From assembly GCF_019049325.1 (NCBI RefSeq), contig NZ_JAGMUO010000097.1:703882-767881 (forward strand): a DNA stretch of 64,000 nucleotides, in the 5' to 3' direction. A program made the translations under genes and the position numbers. Source of the DNA: Streptomyces sp. AC512_CC834. Its GTDB lineage: Bacteria; Actinomycetota; Actinomycetes; Streptomycetales; Streptomycetaceae. This document shows, piece after piece, positions 57,922 through 64,000 of this stretch. The notes beneath the pieces are model-generated. The model saw nothing but the letters and a program-made list of their open reading frames with translations, was not told the DNA's origin and ran no database searches. The stretch's first letter is position 1. Every line of letters begins with the position of its first letter.

Positions 57922-60064
57922 CCGTGCCGCCCCCGAGCGTGGGCACCCCCGCCGACAGCACGCGGTCGGGCCGGATCGGCAGGTTCCGGTGGCGGACGCC
58001 GGTCGCGTGCCGGACGGCGTTGGCGACGGCCGCCGCGGCGCCCACGATGCCGATCTCGCCGACGCCCTTGATGCCGACCGGGTCGTCCGGGTCGGGATCG
58101 TCCACCCAGTCCGCGTGGATGTCGCCCACGTCGGCGTTGGTGGCCACGTGGTAGCCGGCGAGGTCGGGGGCGTAGAGGCCGCCGCTCGTCCGGTCCCGGA
58201 CCGCCTCCTCGTGCAGGGCCATGGAGATGCCCCAGACCATGCCGCCGACGAGCTGGTTGCGGGCGGTGAGCGGGTTGACGATGCGGCCCGCCGCGAAGAT
58301 GCCGAGCATGCGGCGCACCCGTACCTCGCCGGTGGCGGTGTCCACGGCGACCTCGGCGAACTGCGCCCCGAAGGAGTGCCGTTCCTTCTGGGCGAGGGTG
58401 CCGAGGAGGGAGCTGGTGTCGGACCGTACGGTGATGCCCTCCGGCGGGATCGTCGTGCCCAGTGCCAGCCGCTCCCGCAGCTCGCGCGCCGCCTCCGTGA
58501 TCGCCCAGGCCCAGGACCGGGTGCCCATCGAGCCGCCCGCGATCATGGCGGGACCGAAGTCGCTGTCCCCGATGCGCACGCCGACCCGGTCGGGCGTCAC
58601 CTCCAGCGCGTCGGCGGCGATGAGGGTGAGCGCCGTACGGGCGCCGGTGCCGATGTCGGCGGCGGCGATCCGCACGGTGAAGCCGCCGTCGGCCTGGGCC
58701 GTCACGACGGCGGTGGAGGGACCGGCGCCCGAGTGGAAGGAGGCGGCGGCCGTGCCCGTGCCAAGGAGCCAGCGCCCCTCCCGGCGTCGCCCGGGGCGCG
58801 GGTCGCGCTCGGCCCAGCCGAACCGCCGGGCTCCCTCGCGGAAACAGGCGTCCAGGTTGCGGCTGCTGAACGGCAGACCGGAGACCGGGCCGACCTCGGG
58901 CTCGTTGCGCAGGCGCAGTTCGATGGGGTCGACGCCGCAGCGCTCGGCGAGTTCGTCGAGGGCCGACTCGACGGCGAAGGACCCCGGCGCCTCGCCCGGC
59001 GCGCGCATGAACGTCGGCGACGGCACGTCGAGCGGCGCGACCTCGTTGGCCGTGTGGTGGGCGTCGGCGTCGTACATCACCCGGGCCACACCCGCGCTGG
59101 GCTCGACGAACTCGTAGACGGTGGACGTCTGGTTCAGCGAGCGGTGCTCCAGCGCGCGCAGCCGGCCGTCCGCGTCGGCGCCGAGCCTGACCCGCTGCGT
59201 GGTGGGGCTGCGGTACCCGGCCAGCGAAAACATCTGACGCCTCGTCATGACGACGCGCACCGGCCGCTGCAGCTCGGTCGCGGCCATCACGGCAGCGACC
59301 TGGTGGGCGCGCAGGCCCTTGCTGCCGAAGCCGCCGCCGATGTGCTCGGAGCGCACCCGCACCGCGGACTCGTCGAGGGAGAACATCTTCGCCAGTTCGG
59401 TCTGGATCCAGGTCGTGCCCTGGTTGGAGTCGACGACCTCCAGCCGGCCGCCGTCCCACAGGGCGGTGGCGGCGTGCGGCTCCATCATGCTGTGGTGCTC
59501 TTCGGGAGTGGTGTACTCCTCGTCGACCACGACGGCGGAGGCGGCGAGGCCGGCCGCGAGGTCGCCCTTCCCGGTCTCGGCGGGCATGACCCCGCCGGCC
59601 GGGTGGGCGCCCGGGTGGTCGGCGGTGAGCGTGGTGTCGTGCGGCTCCTCGTCGTAGGCGACGACGAGGGCCTCGGCGGCCTCCCGGGCCTGCTCGGACG
59701 TCTCGGCGACGACGAGGGCGACCGGCCAGCCCACGTGGTGCACCCGGTCCTGCTGGAAGACGGCGCAGGTGGGGTCCGGCGGGATGCCCAGCAGGCCGAT
59801 GTAGTCGGTGTCGACACGTGGCGCGTTGCCGTGGTGCAGGACGGCGAGTACGCCGGGCATGGCGAGGACGGGCTCCGTGTCGATCGCGCGGACGCGGCCG
59901 CGTGCGACGGTGGACAGCACCAGCCAGCCGTGCGCGAGGTCGGCGAAGGGGATCTCGCCGGCGTAGCGGGCCGCTCCGGTGACCTTGTCGCGGCCCTCGA
60001 CGCGGGTGTGCGCGGTGCCGACGACGCCCCTGAGCGTCGTACGGCCGCTCGTGGCGGTGGTCAT
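57914..60064 (-). CDS. Molybdenum-cofactor-binding subunit, xanthine dehydrogenase/aldehyde oxidoreductase family
   Basis: 716 residues. It has the hydroxylase landmarks: RDKVTGAARYAGEIP, EHHSMMEPHAATA, SEHIGGGFGSKGLRAHQ, YRSPTTQRVRLG, AIGSMGTRSWAW-like and the catalytic Glu in GIKGVGEIGIVGAAAAVANA near the C-terminus. The size is that of the separate large subunit of three-subunit enzymes such as PaoC. The ATG overlaps the stop of the FAD subunit as ATGA. It hydroxylates aldehydes or N-heterocycles at the molybdenum site; the accepted substrate is not fixed by sequence. Confidence 0.93.
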   Translation of the reverse strand: MTTATSGRTTLRGVVGTAHTRVEGRDKVTGAARYAGEIPFADLAHGWLVLSTVARGRVRAIDTEPVLAMPGVLAVLHHGNAPRVDTDYIGLLGIPPDPTCAVFQQDRVHHVGWPVALVVAETSEQAREAAEALVVAYDEEPHDTTLTADHPGAHPAGGVMPAETGKGDLAAGLAASAVVVDEEYTTPEEHHSMMEPHAATALWDGGRLEVVDSNQGTTWIQTELAKMFSLDESAVRVRSEHIGGGFGSKGLRAHQVAAVMAATELQRPVRVVMTRRQMFSLAGYRSPTTQRVRLGADADGRLRALEHRSLNQTSTVYEFVEPSAGVARVMYDADAHHTANEVAPLDVPSPTFMRAPGEAPGSFAVESALDELAERCGVDPIELRLRNEPEVGPVSGLPFSSRNLDACFREGARRFGWAERDPRPGRRREGRWLLGTGTAAASFHSGAGPSTAVVTAQADGGFTVRIAAADIGTGARTALTLIAADALEVTPDRVGVRIGDSDFGPAMIAGGSMGTRSWAWAITEAARELRERLALGTTIPPEGITVRSDTSSLLGTLAQKERHSFGAQFAEVAVDTATGEVRVRRMLGIFAAGRIVNPLTARNQLVGGMVWGISMALHEEAVRDRTSGGLYAPDLAGYHVATNADVGDIHADWVDDPDPDDPVGIKGVGEIGIVGAAAAVANAVRHATGVRHRNLPIRPDRVLSAGVPTLGGGTDA

Positions 60065-61053
60065 CGGGCCGCCTCCTCGGCGAGTTCGGTCAGGACGGCC
60101 ACCACGAGGTTGCGCATGAGGGTCACCTTGTATCCGTTGTCGGGCAGCGGCCTGGCGGCCGCGAGTTCGGCGTCCGCGGCGGCGGCGAAGGTCTCGCCGT
60201 CGGCCGACGCCCCGGTCAGCACGGCCTCGGCCGCGCGGGCCCGCCAGGGCCGGGAGGCGACCGCGCCGAAGGCCAGCCGGGCCTCGCGTACGACGCCGTC
60301 CTCGACGTCGAGCGCGGCGGCGACCGAGCCGATCGCGAAGGCGTACGAGGCGCGCTCGCGCACCTTGCGGTAGCGGGAGCGGGCGGCGACCGCGGCGGGC
60401 GGCAGGGTGACGCCGGTGATCAGCGCGCCGGGCGGCAGGGCGGTCTCCCGGTGCGGGGTGTCCCCGACGGGGAGGTAGAAGTCGGCCAGCGGCAACTCGC
60501 CCGGCCCGTCGAGGGTTTCGTAGTCCACGACCGCGTCGAAGGCGGCGAGGGCCACGCCCATGTCCGAGGGGTGTACGGCCACGCAGTGGTCGGAGGCGCC
60601 CAGCACGGCGTGGTTGTGGTGCTCGCCCTTGATCGCGGAGCAACCGCTGCCCGGGGCGCGCTTGTTGCAGGGCTTGCTCAGGTCGGTGAAGTAGCCGCAG
60701 CGGGTGCGCTGGAGCAGGTTGCCGCCGACGGTGGCCATGTTGCGCAACTGCCCGGAGGCGCCGGCCAGGACCGCCTGGGTCAGTGCCGGGTAGCGGCGCC
60801 GCACTTCGGGGTGCGCGGCGAGGTCGCTGTTGGTGACGGTCGCGCCGATGCGCAGGCCGCCGTCCGAGGTCGGCTCGATGCCGTCCAGGGGCAGTTCACG
60901 GACGTCGACGAGCCGGCCGGGGCGTTCGACGCCGGTCTTCATCAGGTCGACGAGGTTGGTGCCGCCGCCCAGGAAGCGGGCGTCCGGGTCGGCGGCGAGC
61001 AGCGCCACGGCGCCGGAGACGTCGTCGGCGCGCTGGTATCCGAACTCCCTCAT
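60061..61053 (-). CDS. FAD-binding subunit with predicted extra [4Fe-4S] site, PaoB-like
   Basis: 330 residues. The FAD motifs ARFLGGGTNLVDLMKTGVE and ASGQLRNMATVGGNLLQ are present. Four cysteines at about 119, 129, 138 and 157 (QRTRCGYF, SKPCNKR, GSGCSA, SDHCVAV) match the insertion that binds a [4Fe-4S] cluster in the E. coli YagS/PaoB subunit. This places the complex in the PaoABC aldehyde oxidoreductase group rather than ordinary xanthine dehydrogenase. Its start overlaps the stop of the iron-sulfur subunit and its stop overlaps the molybdenum subunit start. Confidence 0.93.
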   Translation of the reverse strand: MREFGYQRADDVSGAVALLAADPDARFLGGGTNLVDLMKTGVERPGRLVDVRELPLDGIEPTSDGGLRIGATVTNSDLAAHPEVRRRYPALTQAVLAGASGQLRNMATVGGNLLQRTRCGYFTDLSKPCNKRAPGSGCSAIKGEHHNHAVLGASDHCVAVHPSDMGVALAAFDAVVDYETLDGPGELPLADFYLPVGDTPHRETALPPGALITGVTLPPAAVAARSRYRKVRERASYAFAIGSVAAALDVEDGVVREARLAFGAVASRPWRARAAEAVLTGASADGETFAAAADAELAAARPLPDNGYKVTLMRNLVVAVLTELAEEAAR

Positions 61054-61652
61054 GCGGCCGTCTCCTTCGCGGTCTCGCCCTGACCGGCGTGGTCGATGTC
61101 GTGGGCCGTGGCCTCGTGGGCCTCGGCGGCGCGGGTGACGGCCTGGACGATGGAGACGTAGGCGCCGCAGCGGCACAGGTTGCCGCTCATCCGTTCGCGG
61201 ATCTCGTCCGGTGTCAGGGCGGGCGGTCCGGCCTCGGGCCGTACGTCGTCGGTGGCGGCGCTGGGCCAGCCGGCCGCGTGCTCCTCGATGACGGCGATCG
61301 CCGAGCAGATCTGCCCGGGTGTGCAGTAGCCGCACTGGTAGCCGTCGAGGTCGAGAAAGGCCTGCTGCACCGGGTGCAGCCGGTCGCCGTCGGCCATGCC
61401 CTCGATGGTGGTGATCTCGCGTCCCTCCGCGGCGACGGCGAGGTTCAGACAGGACACGGCGCGGCGTCCGTCGACCAGGACGGTGCAGGCGCCGCACTGC
61501 CCCTGGTCGCAGCCCTTCTTGGTGCCGGTGAGATCGAGGCGCTCGCGCAGGGCGTCGAGCAGGGTGGTGCGGTGGTCGACGGTCAGTTGGTGCTTCTCGC
61601 CGTTGATGTTCAGGATGACGGCGCTGGACGTCGACGAGGGCGCTGGGGCCAT
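61050..61652 (-). CDS. [2Fe-2S] iron-sulfur subunit, PaoA-like
   Basis: 200 residues with both 2Fe-2S domains: plant-type cluster in GTKKGCDQGQCGACTVLVDG, followed by GYQCGYCTPGQICSAIAV and ERMSGNLCRCGAYVSI. It carries electrons from the molybdenum site to FAD. The N-terminus (MAPAPSSTSSAVILNING) lacks the twin-arginine signal found on E. coli PaoA, so this enzyme should be cytoplasmic. It is the first gene of the operon, divergent from a TetR gene across a perfect 18-base dual operator. Confidence 0.95.
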   Translation of the reverse strand: MAPAPSSTSSAVILNINGEKHQLTVDHRTTLLDALRERLDLTGTKKGCDQGQCGACTVLVDGRRAVSCLNLAVAAEGREITTIEGMADGDRLHPVQQAFLDLDGYQCGYCTPGQICSAIAVIEEHAAGWPSAATDDVRPEAGPPALTPDEIRERMSGNLCRCGAYVSIVQAVTRAAEAHEATAHDIDHAGQGETAKETAA

Positions 61653-61798
61653 GGTCAGCCTTCTTTGTTGTCCGGTGACAGGGAAAAACGGGCTGTGGGC
61701 AGCTACGGGCAGTGGGGCTGTGGGCAGTGGGGGTCGTGCGTGGCCGGATGGCCACCGGCCGGTTCCGCGGGCCGCGTCCGCCGCTAGAGTGGGGCGGG

Positions 61799-61850
61799 TA
61801 ACCGGACAACTGTCCGCTCACTGAAAACGTAACGGACAGTTGTCCGGTTA
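61799..61850. promoter_or_regulatory. Perfect 18-bp dual TetR operator
   Basis: TAACCGGACAACTGTCCG (61799-61816) and its exact complement CGGACAGTTGTCCGGTTA (61833-61850) flank 16 bases. Each arm is itself a palindrome (CGGACA-NN-TGTCCG). Placed between the divergent molybdenum hydroxylase operon and the TetR gene. Confidence 0.9.
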
Positions 61851-61890
61851 GCAAGAACGGGATTCGGCCACGAACCCGGAAGGAGGACGA

Positions 61891-62481
61891 GTGCCGCCGC
61901 CGAAGAGGGACAAGCCGGACACGCCCCTGCGCTCGGACGCACAGCGCAACCGCGAACGCATCCTGCGCGTGGCCACCGAGGAACTGACGCGGTGCGCGAA
62001 CGTCCCGTTGAGCGCCATCGCCAAGAAGGCGGGCGTCGGACAAGGCACCTTCTACCGCAACTTCCCGCACCGCGAGGCGCTCGTCCTGGAGGTGTACCGC
62101 TACGAGATGCGGCAGGTCGCCGATGCCGCGCCCGAGCTGCTGGCCACGCGGGAACCCGAGCGGGCCCTGCGCGAGTGGCTCGACCACCTCGCCCGGTTCG
62201 CCATGACCAAGGCCGGCCTGGCGGACGCGATCCGGCTGGTCACGAGCGCGCCCGGAGGGCCGGCGAAACCGGAACCCGCCCCGCTGACGGAGGCGGCCGA
62301 TCTCCTGCTCCGGGCCAACGGGGAGGCCGGCACCATCCGCCCGGGAGTGTCCTCGGACGACTTCTTCCTCGTCATCGGCGGTCTCTGGCTGGTCGATCCC
62401 GGTGAGGACTGGCAGCCGCGGGTCACCCGGTTCCTGGACTTCGTCATGGACGGACTGCGGGCGGGAGCGCCGGGCCGGTGA
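61891..62481 (+). CDS. TetR family transcriptional regulator
   Basis: 196 residues from GTG with AAGGAGG at ideal spacing. The HTH spans about 18-65 (RILRVATEELTRCANVPLS, then AGVGQGTFYRNFPHREALV). The C-terminal domain is the common TetR ligand domain. The dual palindrome just upstream, shared with the molybdenum hydroxylase operon, indicates repression of that operon and of itself until an inducer, perhaps the enzyme's substrate, binds. Its last 38 bases overlap the end of the convergent response-regulator gene. Confidence 0.95.
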   Translation: MPPPKRDKPDTPLRSDAQRNRERILRVATEELTRCANVPLSAIAKKAGVGQGTFYRNFPHREALVLEVYRYEMRQVADAAPELLATREPERALREWLDHLARFAMTKAGLADAIRLVTSAPGGPAKPEPAPLTEAADLLLRANGEAGTIRPGVSSDDFFLVIGGLWLVDPGEDWQPRVTRFLDFVMDGLRAGAPGR

Positions 62482-63475
62482 CCGCGCCCCGGTAGCGGTA
62501 GCGGCGTTCGGGCCGGCCGGCCACCCCGTAGCGCAGGGAGACGTCCGCGCCTCCGACGGTGTGGAAGTACTCCAGATACCGGCGGGCGCTGACCCGGGAG
62601 ATGCCGGTCAGCGCCGCGCACTCGCTGGCGGACAGGGTGCCGTCGGCCTCCCGGAGGGTGCGTTCGACCAGCTCGGCGGTCTCCACGCTCATGCCCTTGG
62701 GCAGCGCGGGGACCGGGGCCGCCGCGCCCGCGGCTCCGGCCAGCACCCGGTCGATGTCGGCCTGGCTGCGCACGACCGTCCCCAGCAGCCGGCCCCGCTG
62801 GACGGCGTAGCGTTCGAGCTGGACCCGCAGGTCCTCGAACTCGAACGGCTTGAGCAGGTAGTCGACCACGCCGTGCCGCACGGCGCCGCGCACCGCGTCC
62901 GCCTCGCGGGCCGCGCTGATGACCATGACGTCGCAGTCGTGACCGGCGGCGCGCAGCCGGGGGATGACGTCGAGGCCGAAGACGTCCGGCAGGTACAGGT
63001 CGAGCAGGACGAGGTCGGGGCGCAGTTCCGCGACGGCACCGAGCGCCTGCTCCCCGGTGCCGGCGACCCCGACGACCTGGAAGGGCTCGACGCGTTCGAC
63101 GAAGGCGCGGTGGACGCGGGCCACCATGAAGTCGTCGTCGACCACGAGCACGCCGATCGGACCGCCGGAACGGGGCGACGCTCCGGTGGCGGCGCTGGCG
63201 GTGGCGGTGGTGCCGGCGGTGGCGGTGGCGGTGGCGGTGGTGCCGGCGGTGGTGCCGGCGGTGGCGGTGGTGGCGGTCGGGGTGGCCGGGCGGACGCCGG
63301 ACGGGTCGGCCGTACCGGTCGTGGCGGCCGTGGCGGTCCTACCGGCCATACCGGCCGTGGCGGTCGTACCGGCCGCATCGGACGTGGCGGTCGCGTCGGA
63401 CGTGGCGGACGTGGCGGACGTGGCGGACGTGGCGGTCGTGGCGGTCGCGTCGGACGTGCCGCGCGTAGCCGTCAT
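62444..63475 (-). CDS. CitB/DcuR-type response regulator with low-complexity N-terminal extension
   Basis: 343 residues. The receiver domain begins at about residue 106 (GVLVVDDDFMVARVHR), with phospho-acceptor Asp159 in LVLLDLYLPD and the Lys in DYLLKPFEF. The C-terminal HTH (TLSASECAALTGISRVSARR) ends the chain. The first ~105 residues are almost only Thr, Ala, Ser and Gly (for example TATSATSATSATSDATATSD), encoded by short tandem repeats at 63175-63475. The ATG overlaps the sensor kinase stop as ATGA, supporting translation of the extension; a GTG at residue 109 (63151) would give a normal-length protein but has no ribosome site. Confidence 0.88.
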   Translation of the reverse strand: MTATRGTSDATATTATSATSATSATSDATATSDAAGTTATAGMAGRTATAATTGTADPSGVRPATPTATTATAGTTAGTTATATATAGTTATASAATGASPRSGGPIGVLVVDDDFMVARVHRAFVERVEPFQVVGVAGTGEQALGAVAELRPDLVLLDLYLPDVFGLDVIPRLRAAGHDCDVMVISAAREADAVRGAVRHGVVDYLLKPFEFEDLRVQLERYAVQRGRLLGTVVRSQADIDRVLAGAAGAAAPVPALPKGMSVETAELVERTLREADGTLSASECAALTGISRVSARRYLEYFHTVGGADVSLRYGVAGRPERRYRYRGAVTGPALPPAVRP

Positions 63476-64000
63476 GGTGCTGCTCCTTCCGCCACCGCGT
63501 CGACGAGGTGGCTGACGGTCATGCGTGCGGTGAACACGGCCCCCTCGGGGGTGTTGGTCACCGAGATCTCACCGCCGTGACGTTCGCAGACCAGCCGGGT
63601 CAGCGCCAGGCCGATGCCGCGCTCGCCCTGCCGGGCGGCCTTGGTGGTGAAGCCGTGGGAGAAGACCTCGCGGGCCAGTTCGGGCGCCACGCCGGGTCCG
63701 GAGTCGCGCACCACGATCTCGACGCTGGAGGCGTCCTGCCTCAGCTCCACCTCGACCCACGCCTCGTGCTCGTCACCGGGCCCCGCGGCGGCGTCCACGG
63801 CGTTGTCGACGAGGTTGCCGAGCACGGTCGCCACGTCGGCGGCGTCCTCCGGCGCGAGCCGGTCCAGCGCCGTGCGGTCCGAGACGCGCAGCGCGACCCT
63901 GCGCTCGGCCGCGAGCGAGGACTTCGCGGTGATCAGCGCGGCGACGACGGTGTCACGGACCCGGCGGCTGAGGGTGACGTCCAGGGACTGCCGGCGTCGG
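63472..64000 (-). CDS. Sensor histidine kinase, DcuS/CitA-like (partial, 5' end beyond window)
   Basis: The C-terminal 175 codons of a sensor kinase whose start lies outside the window. The frame stays open to the edge. Present are the end of a dimerisation region (DTVVAALITAKSSLAAERRV), the ATP-binding N-box VLGNLVDNAVDAA, a G1 box DSGPGV, an F box FSHGFTTKA and G2 box GERGIGLAL. The stop overlaps the response regulator start as ATGA, so the two form a coupled pair. The family with DcuR-type partners senses C4-dicarboxylates or citrate, which cannot be tested without the missing N-terminus. Confidence 0.93.
   Translation of the reverse strand, partial: RRRQSLDVTLSRRVRDTVVAALITAKSSLAAERRVALRVSDRTALDRLAPEDAADVATVLGNLVDNAVDAAAGPGDEHEAWVEVELRQDASSVEIVVRDSGPGVAPELAREVFSHGFTTKAARQGERGIGLALTRLVCERHGGEISVTNTPEGAVFTARMTVSHLVDAVAEGAAP

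Noticed and set aside
63175..63300. Plus-strand glycine-rich (PE_PGRS-like) protein opposite the response regulator
   Set aside because: The Gly run is the antisense of the Thr/Ala tract; the minus strand is the one with domain motifs and kinase coupling.
1..64000. tRNA, rRNA or prophage genes
   Set aside because: No cloverleaf-type sequence, rRNA segment, integrase or phage structural gene was recognised on either strand.

Overview
The window is a stretch of high-GC actinobacterial chromosome, almost certainly Streptomyces. GC is extreme and third-position biased, GTG starts are common, and neighbouring genes are linked by ATGA or GTGA stop/start overlaps. The families are typical of the genus: a mycothiol-dependent isomerase, DUF6421, DUF5997, DUF6214, DUF6332 and DUF6986 proteins, many TetR/MarR/LacI/PaaX/Lrp regulators, and an LVIVD/DUF305 surface-protein pair. 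From memory, and unchecked, the order etfBA ... ung ... molybdenum hydroxylase resembles the left-arm flank of the S. coelicolor chromosome. I saw no rRNA, tRNA, CRISPR array, prophage or intact insertion sequence.

Layout. 1-8.6 kb: mycothiol-dependent isomerase, MarR regulator, a two-component system, a geranylgeranyl-reductase-like flavoprotein, an M20 peptidase, a hairpin-dense segment running into a 5'-truncated metallo-beta-lactamase-fold gene, a kinase-NUDIX fusion and a small secreted protein. 8.7-9.3 kb: a degenerate minisatellite. 9.3-22 kb: ROK kinase/LacI pair around a clear operator, a citrate-lyase-like protein with IclR-type boxes, etfBA, flavin reductase, thioredoxin, PlsC acyltransferase, transglutaminase-like protein, and a DUF6421-SDR-threonine aldolase operon. 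22-31 kb: GDPD, a frameshifted GNAT gene, two VOC proteins, a FUSC-MarR operon with operator, and membrane proteins.

30-46 kb: an SDR, then a serine hydrolase divergent from a TetR gene across a very large inverted repeat; a second TetR gene; LVIVD and DUF305 proteins; PaaX divergent from an AidB-type acyl-CoA dehydrogenase; an Asp-box propeller protein; ung with a BadF-type kinase; a CbiX-like protein; a lactonase-fold propeller protein; and a second FUSC protein. 46-64 kb: an Lrp regulator, a HAD phosphatase, DUF4142, a LysR sensor domain with no HTH beside DUF5997, DUF2267 with a GT28-like glycosyltransferase, a four-gene envelope/sugar run (SDR, DMT transporter, polysaccharide deacetylase, GH15), a four-gene molybdenum hydroxylase operon organised like E. 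coli paoABCD and divergent from its TetR gene, and a CitB-type two-component system cut by the window edge.

How the parts work together. The most instructive theme is regulator genes placed beside perfect or near-perfect inverted repeats: LacI/ROK, MarR/FUSC, TetR/hydrolase, PaaX/AidB and TetR/molybdenum hydroxylase. These are local sense-and-respond modules. The least understood parts are the DUF6421 operon, whose first protein carries an HDxxH motif followed by a conserved-looking acidic motif, the GT28/deacetylase/GH15 cluster, and the structured DNA in front of the truncated metallo-beta-lactamase gene.
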